Of a stretch of DNA of 64,000 bases, positions 1 to 7,860 are shown piece by piece. The position numbers and the translations under genes were made by a program. Under the pieces are notes generated by a model that saw only the letters and a program-made list of their open reading frames with translations, was not told the origin of the DNA and did no database searches. Position 1 is the first letter of the stretch. Each line of letters begins with the position of its first letter. This DNA is from Paracoccus beibuensis (GTDB taxonomy: Bacteria > Pseudomonadota > Alphaproteobacteria > Rhodobacterales > Rhodobacteraceae): positions 151,375-215,374 of the forward strand of contig NZ_JAOTBD010000003.1 of the NCBI RefSeq assembly GCF_026162625.1, read 5' to 3'.

Positions 1-375
1 GATGCCCGGATTGTCGGCCAGGAACTGCCCGATCCGCGGCGCCAGCCAGCGCGTCGCAAAGGTCGGCAGCACCGACAGCGACAGCGCGCCGCCCCCTGGG
101 TTGGCGATCAGCCCCATGCTGGCGCGCTGGATCACGTCCAGTCCTTGGGTGACGCTGGCGGCATAGATCTGCGCTTCGGGCGTGGGCGTCAGGCGCTTGC
201 GGTCACGGGTGAACAGCGGCTTGCCCAGCTGGCGCTCAAGCGAGGCGATCAACCGGCTGACGGTGCTTTGCGTCAGGTGCAGCTCATCCGCGGCGGCGGT
301 GACGGAGCGGTGACGCATCACGGCCTCGAAGGCGATCAGCTGGGACAGGGATGGCAGGAACCGGCGTTGGCGCAT
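1..375 (-). CDS. LysR-family transcriptional regulator (partial, N-terminal 125 residues)
   Basis: The reverse complement from an ATG at 375 reads straight to the window edge, so only the N-terminal 125 residues are present. Residues about 8-65 form a LysR-type winged helix-turn-helix containing [19 protein letters not shown] and [11 protein letters not shown], followed by the start of the effector-binding domain ([15 protein letters not shown]). The pattern resembles GcvA-like LysR proteins. The gene is divergent from gcdH, and LysR regulators commonly control the neighbouring divergent operon, so a role in glutaryl-CoA dehydrogenase expression is inferred. The effector is unknown. Confidence 0.9.
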   Translation of the reverse strand, partial: MRQRRFLPSLSQLIAFEAVMRHRSVTAAADELHLTQSTVSRLIASLERQLGKPLFTRDRKRLTPTPEAQIYAASVTQGLDVIQRASMGLIANPGGGALSLSVLPTFATRWLAPRIGQFLADNPGI

Positions 376-480
376 CAAACATTCATAGGATGCATGTTCT
401 CATGTGGAAATACCGTTTCTGTCTCGGATCGGAATGGACTAGACCACGGAAAACAGTCATTCGATGCAGGAAGGCCGATC
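376..480. promoter_or_regulatory. Divergent promoter region between lysR and gcdH
   Basis: This 105-bp gap separates the divergent LysR gene and gcdH and must hold both promoters and the LysR site. It is visibly AT-richer than its flanks. An imperfect dyad TTCAT...ATGTGGAA spans about 382-409, which would suit a LysR T-N11-A type site, but this is a weak visual call. AGGAAGG just before the ATG at 481 is a plausible ribosome binding site. Confidence 0.4.
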
Positions 481-1689
481 ATGCTGGACAAGACCACCGT
501 GGACCACAAGGGCGGCGCCTTCACTTGGGAAGACCCGTTCCTGCTGACCGACCAGCTCGAGGAAGACGAGCGGATGATCCGCGAAACTGCCGCGTCCTTT
601 GCCGCCGACAAGCTGGCCCCCCGCGTGCAGGAGGCCTATCTGAATGAACATACCGACCCCGAGATCTTTGCCGAGATGGGCGCCAGCGGCCTGCTGGGCG
701 TCACCATCCCCGAGGAATATGGCGGGGTCGGCGCCTCCTATGTCGCCTACGGCCTTGTCGCCCGAGAGGTCGAGCGGATCGACAGCGGCTATCGGTCGAT
801 GATGTCGGTGCAAAGCAGCCTGGTGATGTTCCCGATCCACGCCTACGGTTCCGAGGAGCAGCGCCGGAAATACCTGCCCAAGCTTGCCAGCGGCGAATGG
901 ATCGGCTGCTTCGGCCTGACCGAACCCGACGCCGGGTCGGACCCCGCCGGCATGAAGACCCGCGCTGTGAAGACCGACGGCGGCTATCGCCTGAACGGGT
1001 CCAAGATGTGGATCTCGAACAGCCCGATCGCGGATGTCTTCGTGGTCTGGGCCAAGTCGGACGCCCATGACGGCAAGATCCGCGGCTTTGTGCTGGAGAA
1101 GGGCATGAAGGGCCTGTCGGCTCCCAAGATCGGCGGCAAGCTGAGCCTGCGGGCATCCATCACCGGCGAGATCGTGATGGAGGATGTCGAGGTTGGCGAG
1201 GACGCGCTGCTGCCGAACGTCAGCGGCATGTCGGGCCCGTTCGGCTGCCTCAATCGCGCGCGTTACGGCATCAGCTGGGGCGTCATGGGGGCGGCCGAGG
1301 ATTGCTGGTTCCGCGCCCACCGCTATGGCATGGACCGCAAGCAGTTCAACCGGCCGCTGGCCGCCACGCAGCTTTACCAGAAAAAGCTGGCCGACATGCA
1401 GACCGAGATCGCGCTTGGCCTGCAGGCATCGCTGCGCGTCGGGCGGCTGATGGACCAGGGCCGCTTCGCGCCCGAGATGATCTCGCTGATCAAGCGCAAC
1501 AACTGCGGCAAGGCGCTGGATATCGCGCGCGTGGCCCGCGACATGCATGGCGGCAACGGCATCCAGATCGAATATCACGTGATGCGTCACGCCCAGAACC
1601 TCGAAACCGTCAACACTTACGAGGGCACGCATGACGTCCACGCACTGATCCTGGGGCGGGCGCAGACGGGGTTGCAGGCCTTTGCCTGA
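481..1689 (+). CDS. gcdH: Glutaryl-CoA dehydrogenase
   Basis: This 402-residue acyl-CoA dehydrogenase family flavoprotein should oxidatively decarboxylate glutaryl-CoA to crotonyl-CoA in lysine, tryptophan or glutarate breakdown. The N-terminal helical domain leads into the FAD/substrate signatures [16 protein letters not shown] and [16 protein letters not shown]. The C-terminus carries [19 protein letters not shown], with the expected catalytic glutamate at about residue 381. GCDH proteins typically end this way. The frame is open further upstream to 145, but that part covers the divergent LysR gene. The ATG at 481 gives the normal family N-terminus and has AGGAAGG upstream. The stop overlaps the next gene by 8 bp, implying a gcdH-CoA transferase operon. 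Confidence 0.95.
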   Translation: MLDKTTVDHKGGAFTWEDPFLLTDQLEEDERMIRETAASFAADKLAPRVQEAYLNEHTDPEIFAEMGASGLLGVTIPEEYGGVGASYVAYGLVAREVERIDSGYRSMMSVQSSLVMFPIHAYGSEEQRRKYLPKLASGEWIGCFGLTEPDAGSDPAGMKTRAVKTDGGYRLNGSKMWISNSPIADVFVVWAKSDAHDGKIRGFVLEKGMKGLSAPKIGGKLSLRASITGEIVMEDVEVGEDALLPNVSGMSGPFGCLNRARYGISWGVMGAAEDCWFRAHRYGMDRKQFNRPLAATQLYQKKLADMQTEIALGLQASLRVGRLMDQGRFAPEMISLIKRNNCGKALDIARVARDMHGGNGIQIEYHVMRHAQNLETVNTYEGTHDVHALILGRAQTGLQAFA

Positions 1690-2821
1690 AGGACCTTTGA
1701 CCGGGCTGAAGGTCGTCGAGCTTGCGCGCATCCTGGCCGGTCCCTGGATCGGCCAGACCCTGGCCGATCTGGGCGCGCAGGTCATCAAGGTGGAGGCGCC
1801 GGAAGGCGACGACACGCGCCGCTGGGGCCCTCCGTTCATCCAGCGCCCGCGCGCCGACGGCACCACCGAAACCGTCGCCGCCTATTTCCACTCCACCAAT
1901 CGCGGCAAGACCAGCGTCACCTGCGACTTCAACGATCCGGGCGACCTTGCGCGCCTGAAGGGGCTGATTGACCAGGCCGACGTTGTGATCGAGAACTTCA
2001 AGGCGGGCGGGTTGGCGCGGTTCGGGCTGGACTATGCCAGCATGGCGGCGCGCAATCCGGGGCTGGTCTATGCCTCGGTCACGGGATTCGGGCAGACGGG
2101 GCCGCGCGCCAGCCAGCCGGGATACGACTTCCTGATCCAGGGGATGGGCGGCATCATGGACCTGACCGGCGACCCGAAGGGAGAGCCGCAGAAGGTGGGC
2201 GTCGCCTGGATCGACATCTTCACCGGCCTTTATGGCGTCATCGGCATCCAGGCCGCGCTGGCCGAGCGGGCACGGTCGGGGCAGGGGCAGCACGTCGACC
2301 TGGCGCTCTTCGACTGCGCGCTTGGTGTGCTGGCGAACCAGGCGGCCAACCACCTGCTGGGCGGCGTCGAGCCGTCGCGGCTGGGAAACGCGCATCCGAA
2401 CATCGTGCCCTACCAGGTGTTTCCCGCCCGCGACGGCCATCTGATCATCGCCTGCGGCAACGACCGGCAGTTCCGCGCGCTGTGCCTGGCGCTGGGGCTG
2501 GACGGTCTTGCCGCCGATCCCGATTTGGCGACCAACGCGCAGCGGGTCGCGGGACGCGAGGATCTGTGCGCGCGCCTGACGCAGGCGACGGCCGCCCGCG
2601 ACCGTGCCGACCTGATCGCGGCGCTGACCGCGGCTGGCGTTCCCGCCGGTCCGATCAACCGGGTATCGGAGGCGCTGTCAGACCCGCAGGCGCAGGCGCG
2701 CGGCATGGTCGTCGCGCCCGAGGGGATCGCGGGCCTGCGCACGCCCATCACCCTGTCGCGCAACGCCACCGTCGCCCAAGGCGCCGCCCCCGCCCTGGGC
2801 GAGGGGCGCTGGTCCTTCTAG
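1682..2821 (+). CDS. CaiB/BaiF (class III) CoA-transferase, probable glutarate CoA-transferase
   Basis: The 379-residue protein has the class III CoA-transferase fold signature: [17 protein letters not shown] at the N-terminus, GADV-type CoA contacts ([14 protein letters not shown]), [10 protein letters not shown], and [14 protein letters not shown] with the presumed catalytic Asp at residue 178. The TTG start at 1682 overlaps the gcdH stop by 8 bp; a second TTG at 1697 would give a protein five residues shorter. Linkage to gcdH matches the mammalian SUGCT (C7orf10) logic, in which glutarate is activated with CoA from succinyl-CoA or a similar donor before GCDH acts. The substrate is therefore inferred from context. 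The stop codon overlaps the convergent stop of the next gene. Confidence 0.88.
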   Translation: MPEGPLTGLKVVELARILAGPWIGQTLADLGAQVIKVEAPEGDDTRRWGPPFIQRPRADGTTETVAAYFHSTNRGKTSVTCDFNDPGDLARLKGLIDQADVVIENFKAGGLARFGLDYASMAARNPGLVYASVTGFGQTGPRASQPGYDFLIQGMGGIMDLTGDPKGEPQKVGVAWIDIFTGLYGVIGIQAALAERARSGQGQHVDLALFDCALGVLANQAANHLLGGVEPSRLGNAHPNIVPYQVFPARDGHLIIACGNDRQFRALCLALGLDGLAADPDLATNAQRVAGREDLCARLTQATAARDRADLIAALTAAGVPAGPINRVSEALSDPQAQARGMVVAPEGIAGLRTPITLSRNATVAQGAAPALGEGRWSF

Positions 2822-3654
2822 CCGGTCGCGACCACCTGCGTCAGCGGCTGCTTGACATGGACCGGCTGCGTACCGCGGCTGGCCAGATCGCCAATGCCGC
2901 AGTCGAAGACGATGTCGCTGCCCAGCCCGAAGACGCGGGTGTCGGGGCGCAGCGCGTCCTTCAGGCGGTCGATGGGCGTCCTGCTGGTCAGGCCTTGCGG
3001 ACCCGCCCCGATGATCAGCGGCGCGATCGACACCTGCAGGCGGTCCAGCAGACCCGGTTCAAGAAACCCCGCGATCGTTGTGCCGCCGCCCTCGATCAGC
3101 AGCGACCCCAGATCGATTGCGCGCAGCCCGTCCAGGATCTGGGCCGGGTCCAGCCGCCCGTCGCGCAGGGGCAGGCGCAGAACCTCGACGCCTTGGGGGC
3201 GGGGGCGGTCGACGCCCTGCACGACGACGCGGCGGGTGCCGGTAGAGGCCAGCATCGGTGCGTCGTCGAACAGACGGCCGCGCGGGTCGATCACGATCCG
3301 GGCCGGGTCGTGGCCGCTGCACAGCCGCACGGTCAGGCGCGGATGGTCGTGCAGCGCCGTGCCGACCCCGATCACGACACCGTCGACCAGCGCCCGCAGC
3401 CGGTGCAGATGCGCCAGCCCGTCCGGACCCGACACGTCGCGCGCATCGCCCGAGGCGGTGGCGATCCGCCCGTCCAGCGACTGCCCGATCTGCGCCACCG
3501 TCACCGGCCCCAGGTCGCGCCGGGCGACGGGGCCATAGAGGTCCAGCGCCGCCCGCTCTCCGGCCGAGAAGCGGCCGCAGCAGGCGCAGGCCCGGCCGCT
3601 GCGAACCGACAGGATGCGGTCCCAGACCCGGGGGGTGACGTCGACGGCCTGCAT
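2818..3654 (-). CDS. Stand-alone RibD C-terminal-type (dihydrofolate-reductase-like) reductase
   Basis: The protein has 278 residues. From about residue 50 it has the RibD reductase fold: VTVAQIGQSLDGRIA (51-65), a DGVVIGVGTALHDHPRLTVR segment (91-110), and LLIEGGGTTIAGF (185-197). The family reduces the ribosyl side chain of a pyrimidine phosphate to ribityl with NADPH. The zinc deaminase domain of bifunctional RibD is absent. In its place is a 50-residue N-terminal segment with an unusual CACC cluster (Cys23, 25, 26). The ATG at 3654 is chosen because the longer frame would run through the upstream methyltransferase gene. It is the last gene of a five-gene operon headed by ribA. Its true substrate is unknown. 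Confidence 0.8.
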   Translation of the reverse strand: MQAVDVTPRVWDRILSVRSGRACACCGRFSAGERAALDLYGPVARRDLGPVTVAQIGQSLDGRIATASGDARDVSGPDGLAHLHRLRALVDGVVIGVGTALHDHPRLTVRLCSGHDPARIVIDPRGRLFDDAPMLASTGTRRVVVQGVDRPRPQGVEVLRLPLRDGRLDPAQILDGLRAIDLGSLLIEGGGTTIAGFLEPGLLDRLQVSIAPLIIGAGPQGLTSRTPIDRLKDALRPDTRVFGLGSDIVFDCGIGDLASRGTQPVHVKQPLTQVVATG

Positions 3655-3676
3655 GTTCTCGTCCTCTCCAGGTTGG

Positions 3677-4450
3677 TCAGGGGGCGCCGGGTGGCAGCGC
3701 CAAAAGGTCCAGATGCCCGATGAGGCAGCGGCTGTCGGTCGCCATCCCGGCGCGGGTGCGGCCCCATTCCAGCGCCATCGGCTGGCCGGCCTGCGACGCC
3801 GCCGTCGCGATGCCGTCCACCAGCGCCCGCTGCAGCGGGACGCCCTCTGTCCCGATGCGCCACGGGCTGATGGCCTGCTGCGTCTGGAACCCGGCGGCGC
3901 GGAAGATGGTGGCGGCCACCGTCGCGGCATCGGGGCCGAGCGCCGGGCCCAGTCCCTTGTCGCTGCGCTGGTGGTCGTTGAAGGCGCGGGTCACGTCGTC
4001 ATCCTTCGGCAAGGCAGGCTCCCACGCCATGATGCCATCATAGGAGAGCGCCGCATAGAAGGGCAGCTTCGCCGCCGCCAGTCGCGCGGCCAGGCCCTCG
4101 ATCCAGGCCGCGGGCAGCAGGTCCAGCAGCGCCGAGGCGGTGACCAGCGTCACGCCCTCCAGCGGCAGGGCGTCCAGGTCCGCCAGGTCCTGCTCGTGCA
4201 GCTGCGCCTGGCCGGGGGCCTCGGCCGCTGCCTGCCTCAGCAGGTGCGGATCGTTGTCGACCAGATGCCAGCGGGCGTGGCCGGGCAGGTGCGGCGCCAG
4301 CGCCCTGACGGTCGATCCGGTGCCGCAGCCCAGGTCCAGGATCACAGGTTCGGGTCCGGTAGCAGCCACGGCGCGGGCCAGCAGTGCAGCGTCCCGCGCC
4401 GCAAGGTCCGCGGGTTCGCGCAGGGCCAGCCACTCGGCCGAGAAGCCCAT
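3677..4450 (-). CDS. Class I SAM-dependent methyltransferase
   Basis: The 257-residue protein carries the Rossmann motif I VILDLGCGTGSTVRAL (about 36-51), an acidic motif II WHLVDNDP, and LVTASALLDLLP after strand 4, so it should bind S-adenosylmethionine. A basic C-terminal section (WGRTRAGMATDSRCLIGHLDLL) may form the acceptor pocket. Its start lies 2 nt after the stop of the pterin-synthase-like gene and its stop is 22 nt before the RibD-type reductase, so the three are almost certainly co-translated. The methyl acceptor cannot be read from sequence. A pyrimidine or pteridine intermediate made by the operon is an inference from context. Confidence 0.85.
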   Translation of the reverse strand: MGFSAEWLALREPADLAARDAALLARAVAATGPEPVILDLGCGTGSTVRALAPHLPGHARWHLVDNDPHLLRQAAAEAPGQAQLHEQDLADLDALPLEGVTLVTASALLDLLPAAWIEGLAARLAAAKLPFYAALSYDGIMAWEPALPKDDDVTRAFNDHQRSDKGLGPALGPDAATVAATIFRAAGFQTQQAISPWRIGTEGVPLQRALVDGIATAASQAGQPMALEWGRTRAGMATDSRCLIGHLDLLALPPGAP

Positions 4451-4452
4451 CG

Positions 4453-4848
4453 TCAGAGATCCCCCTCGAACCAGGCCCGCGCCATGTGACTTTCATGCAG
4501 CGTCACGCGCAGCCGCTTCAGCCGCGCCGGATCGCCTAGGCCGCCCGACCGTGCCTTGCCCGCGAGTTGGTCGAAGATGTGCTTGCAGAGAAACTCGGTC
4601 GTGGTGAACGTGCCGCCGAAGGCGTCGACCTCGTCCAGGTTCTTGTAGCGGAGCGGCGCAAGCGCCTCGGCCAGCGCCTCGGTCGCCAGGCCCATGTCGA
4701 CGACCAGGCTTTCGTCGTCCAGCGCCTCGGCGAAGAAGGCGGCGTCGACGGTGAAGGTGGCGCCGTGCATGCCCTGCGCCGGCCCGAAGGTGGGCGAGGG
4801 CAGGGAATGGGCGATCATGATGTGGTCCCGGACTTCGACTGCGAACAT
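4453..4848 (-). CDS. 6-pyruvoyl-tetrahydropterin / 6-carboxytetrahydropterin synthase-like protein with altered active site
   Basis: The 131-residue protein follows the PTPS/QueD layout: FxxAH-type zinc histidine (IAHSL, His14), a LHGH-like turn (GMHGATFTV, His28), a DMG segment (51-53), LDEVDAF (71-77), the TTTEFLCKHIFDQL helix, and VTLHES with Glu119. Several residues of the canonical enzyme appear changed. The second His of HGH is Ala30, no Cys lies between His14 and His28, and the LDH of the catalytic dyad reads Leu71-Asp72-Glu73. It may therefore catalyse a different reaction or bind without zinc. The ATG at 4848 gives the family length. It sits 19 nt after the dehydrogenase gene and 2 nt before the methyltransferase gene. 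Confidence 0.8.
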   Translation of the reverse strand: MFAVEVRDHIMIAHSLPSPTFGPAQGMHGATFTVDAAFFAEALDDESLVVDMGLATEALAEALAPLRYKNLDEVDAFGGTFTTTEFLCKHIFDQLAGKARSGGLGDPARLKRLRVTLHESHMARAWFEGDL

Positions 4849-4867
4849 TGGCGCTCCTTCAGGATAA

Positions 4868-5812
4868 TCAGTATCTGACGCGGTGACATAACGTGGCGGG
4901 ATCGGACAGGATCCCCGGATAGGCGGCGGGCAGATCGGTGAAGGCGGTCTCACCCGACACAAGCCCATCCAGCCGGTCGTCCGCCAGCAGCGCCAGCGCC
5001 TTGGACAGCCGCCTGCGATAGGTCCAGCGGGGCGCGCGCCCGGGCGGGACGGATCCGACCTGAGAGCTGACGACCCGCAGGCGGCGGCTGTGGAACGCGC
5101 CGCCAAGGGGCAGGGCCACCTGCGCCTGCCCGTGCCAGCTGGCCTCGACGATCGTGGCCTCGGGGCCAGCCAGATGAAGCGCCGCCACCAGCCCCGCCTG
5201 GGTGGCGCTGGCATGGATCACCACGTCCTGGTCCGGCAAGCCATCGCCGGTCGCGGCGAAGTCGCAGCCAAGCTTGCGGGCCAGCGCTTCGCGGGCGGGA
5301 AGCGGGTCGATCACCGTGACCTCTGCCCCCGGCAGGCGCGCGGCCAGCGACGCGACCAGAAGGCCGACAAGCCCGCCCCCGACGATGGCGATGCGGTCGC
5401 CGGCGCCCGCATCGCTGTCCCAAAGGATGTTCAGCGCGGTTTCCATGTTGGCGGCCAGGACGGCGCGTTCGGGCGGAACCGCGTCAGGCACCGGGATCAG
5501 CGCGTTCGCAGGCAGCCGGAACCGCGACTGGTGGGGAAAGAGGGCAAAGACCGCCTGGCCCGCCAGGTCCCCCTCGACGGCGCGGCCGACGGCGGCATAG
5601 CCGTACTTGACCGGGAACGGGAAGTCTCCCTCCTGGAAGGGGGCGCGCATGCGGTTCTGCTCGGACGCTGGAACGGCGCCCGACAGGACCAGCCGCTCGG
5701 TTCCCCGGCTGATGCCGGTGAACATCGTCTGGACAAGGACGCCGTCGCCAAGCGTGCCATCGCAGATCTCGGCCAGGCCCTCGGCCACGCACCACAGCGC
5801 CAGGGCGGTCAT
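4868..5812 (-). CDS. Medium-chain (zinc-binding/BchC-like) dehydrogenase
   Basis: The 314-residue MDR-superfamily oxidoreductase has GISRGTERL near the N-terminus (as in the BchC/zinc-binding alcohol dehydrogenase group), then PFPVKYGYAAVGRA. The nucleotide-binding Rossmann motif IAIVGGGLVGLLVASLAA (about 144-161) is followed by an acidic VTVIDPLP turn. Classical structural zinc cysteines are not apparent. It probably oxidises or reduces a side-chain hydroxyl/carbonyl with NAD(P). The start overlaps the ribA stop by 4 bp (ATGA), so translation is coupled. No bacteriochlorophyll genes are in this window, so a BchC function is not supported. It more likely acts on the product of the linked RibA and PTPS-like proteins. 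Confidence 0.82.
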   Translation of the reverse strand: MTALALWCVAEGLAEICDGTLGDGVLVQTMFTGISRGTERLVLSGAVPASEQNRMRAPFQEGDFPFPVKYGYAAVGRAVEGDLAGQAVFALFPHQSRFRLPANALIPVPDAVPPERAVLAANMETALNILWDSDAGAGDRIAIVGGGLVGLLVASLAARLPGAEVTVIDPLPAREALARKLGCDFAATGDGLPDQDVVIHASATQAGLVAALHLAGPEATIVEASWHGQAQVALPLGGAFHSRRLRVVSSQVGSVPPGRAPRWTYRRRLSKALALLADDRLDGLVSGETAFTDLPAAYPGILSDPATLCHRVRY

Positions 5813-6933
5813 GCCAGCAGGTGCCCCGACTTGCGCGCCTTGGTGTCCAGGTAGCGGGTGTTGTCCGGCCCGCGGCCGACCTGAAGCGGCACCCGCTCGA
5901 CCACCTCGATACCTTCGCCGTCAAGGCGCGAGATCTTGGCCGGGTTGTTGGTCATCAGGCGCACGCGACCGATCCCCATTTGACGCAGCAGGGCCGCGCC
6001 GGTGCGGAAGTCGCGTTCGTCATCCTCGAACCCCAGCCGATGGTTCGCCTCGACCGTGTCCAGCCCCTGATCCTGCAGGGCATAGGCGCGCATCTTGTTG
6101 GCCAGCCCGATGCCGCGCCCTTCCTGGTTGAGATAGACAAGGACGCCCGACCCCTCGGCCTCCATCGCGGCCAGTGCGGCCTGAAGCTGAGGTCCGCAGT
6201 CGCATTTCAGGCTGCCGAGGACATCGCCCGTGAAGCAGGCAGAATGAAGCCGCACCAGCACAGGCGTCTGCCGGTCGGGCTGTCCCACCTCGACCGCGTA
6301 ATGCTCGGGTCCGCCGTCGGTCGCGCGGAACACGTGCAGCCGCCCGTTCCGCGCCGCCAGCATCGGCACGCGCGCGTCTGACACCGGGCGCGGGCTGCGG
6401 GGCAACAGCAGGTGCGAAAGGACCTCGTCAGCGCCAAGGACGCCCAGGGTGTTGCGCATGGCGGTCTGCAGGACATCGGGGCCCGTGAGCACCACGGCGG
6501 CGGGCAGAAGCTCGGCCGCCTTGACCAGGCGGATCGCAGCGCGGTGCAGCGATGTCGGCTGCTGCTGTGGCGCTTGCGGCACGGCATCGGATGCGGCCAT
6601 GCGGCGCGACGGATCGGCAAGCGCCCGGATCCAGTCCAAGCGCGCGTCGGCGGGGACGGGCAGCAGCTCGACCTCGCCCTCGTGCGGGCGGTGGCGCAGC
6701 GCTTCGGCCCTGCGCGACGTCACGACCAGCTGGCACGGCCTGCCAAGCGCCGCGAACCGTTCGTCCGAGAGCGTCTCGACCGGAAGGACCAGCGCGGCCT
6801 CGGGCTGTCCCAGCAGCGCCACCGGCACGCCAAGCCTGAGGTCCGACACCATGCGCGACACACGCTCGGCGGTTCCAAGGGCAAAGGGATCGACGGACGG
6901 AGCAGCACTGGGAAGCGGAGGCAAGATACGCAT
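5809..6933 (-). CDS. ribA: GTP cyclohydrolase II with N-terminal extension
   Basis: The 374-residue protein has a C-terminal GTP cyclohydrolase II domain. Zinc ligands Cys233, Cys244 and Cys246 lie in ACFTGDVLGSLKCDCG, and NQEGRGIGLANKMRAY follows (about 269-284), then DTVEANHRLGF. It should convert GTP to 2,5-diamino-6-ribosylamino-pyrimidinone phosphate, formate and pyrophosphate. About 190 N-terminal residues resemble the degenerate DHBP-synthase-like half found in alphaproteobacterial RibA proteins. The ATG at 6933 is preferred over 6960 because GAAGG lies 7-8 nt upstream. It is the first gene of the operon. No FMN riboswitch was found upstream, so flavin feedback by that route is not indicated. 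Confidence 0.92.
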   Translation of the reverse strand: MRILPPLPSAAPSVDPFALGTAERVSRMVSDLRLGVPVALLGQPEAALVLPVETLSDERFAALGRPCQLVVTSRRAEALRHRPHEGEVELLPVPADARLDWIRALADPSRRMAASDAVPQAPQQQPTSLHRAAIRLVKAAELLPAAVVLTGPDVLQTAMRNTLGVLGADEVLSHLLLPRSPRPVSDARVPMLAARNGRLHVFRATDGGPEHYAVEVGQPDRQTPVLVRLHSACFTGDVLGSLKCDCGPQLQAALAAMEAEGSGVLVYLNQEGRGIGLANKMRAYALQDQGLDTVEANHRLGFEDDERDFRTGAALLRQMGIGRVRLMTNNPAKISRLDGEGIEVVERVPLQVGRGPDNTRYLDTKARKSGHLLA

Positions 6934-7119
6934 GGATCGACCTTCAAGCCCGGGGAACACGAAGAGGTTTCAGCCTAACATCCTGATACACGTGCCAGTT
7001 CCTGCAACGGTTTCGCGGCGTGGCGGAATGTCGCGGCGCTTGGGCGCTGCAATCGGGAACATCCCAGGCGCTGTTTCGGTTTCTCGACGTGGCCCAGGCC
7101 GCATCTGCTTGGGGGATAC

Positions 7120-7860
7120 ATGGGACTGCGCACCTGGCTTGGCCTGATCCGCTCGCTTGCGATCTACTACAACCCCGTGCGTCAGCGTCAGCTGAGGACG
7201 TTCTATCGCGGCCTTCTGTCGCCCGGCCAGCTGGCCTTCGACATCGGCGCGCACGTGGGCAGCCGCGCCCGGGCCATGCGGTCGGCGGGCGCGCGCGTCG
7301 TCGCCTGCGAACCGCAGGAGCCTTTCGCGGGCTTCCTTCAGCGCAGCCTGCCGCGCGACATCGTTCTGGTGCAGAAGGCCGTGGGCCAGTCCGAGACCGT
7401 GGCCGAAATGGCCGTGTCGTCGCTGCACCCGACGGTGTCATCGCTCAGTGCCAGCTTCGCGGCCGACGCGGCAGAGGCGCCGGGCTTCGGCCATGTCCGC
7501 TGGGACCGGCGGCAGCGGGTGCAGGTCACCACGCTGGACCGGCTGATCGCCGAACATGGACTGCCGGATCTGGTCAAGATCGACGTCGAGGGGTTCGAGC
7601 TGGACGTGCTGGCGGGTCTCAGCCAGCCGCTGCCGCTGGTGTCGGTGGAATACCTGCCGGGGTTACCCGAACGCTCGCTGGCGGTGATCGACCGGCTGAC
7701 GCGGCTTGGCGACTATCGTTTCAACCCGGTCGCCGGAGAGGATGCGCGCTTCCTCTGGCCCGACTGGCGGGATGCCGGGGCGGTGCGGGCGTGGCTTCGC
7801 AGCCTGCCGCGCGACGGCATGTCGGGCGACCTCTATGCCCGCGTGGTTTCGCCGGACTGA
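7120..7860 (+). CDS. FkbM-family methyltransferase
   Basis: The 246-residue protein contains the FkbM-type SAM-binding core: LAFDIGAHVGSRARAM (about 37-52), VVACEPQEPFAGF, and LVKIDVEGFELDVLAG, the hallmark acidic strand of the family. Family members O-methylate sugars or natural products; the acceptor here is unknown. It is divergent from ribA across 186 bp, so shared regulation with the ribA operon is possible but unproven. The last 28 bp overlap the 3' end of the convergent phosphatase gene. Confidence 0.85.
   Translation: MGLRTWLGLIRSLAIYYNPVRQRQLRTFYRGLLSPGQLAFDIGAHVGSRARAMRSAGARVVACEPQEPFAGFLQRSLPRDIVLVQKAVGQSETVAEMAVSSLHPTVSSLSASFAADAAEAPGFGHVRWDRRQRVQVTTLDRLIAEHGLPDLVKIDVEGFELDVLAGLSQPLPLVSVEYLPGLPERSLAVIDRLTRLGDYRFNPVAGEDARFLWPDWRDAGAVRAWLRSLPRDGMSGDLYARVVSPD

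Noticed and set aside
145..480. Extended N-terminus of gcdH
   Set aside because: It overlaps the LysR coding sequence and does not match the family; ATG 481 has a ribosome site.
457..1866. A 469-codon minus-strand frame over gcdH
   Set aside because: It is a shadow of gcdH; the plus strand has unmistakable acyl-CoA dehydrogenase motifs.
4868..5812. Bacteriochlorophyllide dehydrogenase BchC
   Set aside because: Only general BchC-like MDR features are present and no photosynthesis genes are nearby; the pterin-like operon context argues otherwise.
6934..7119. FMN riboswitch upstream of ribA
   Set aside because: I looked for the conserved RFN core on the minus strand and did not find it.
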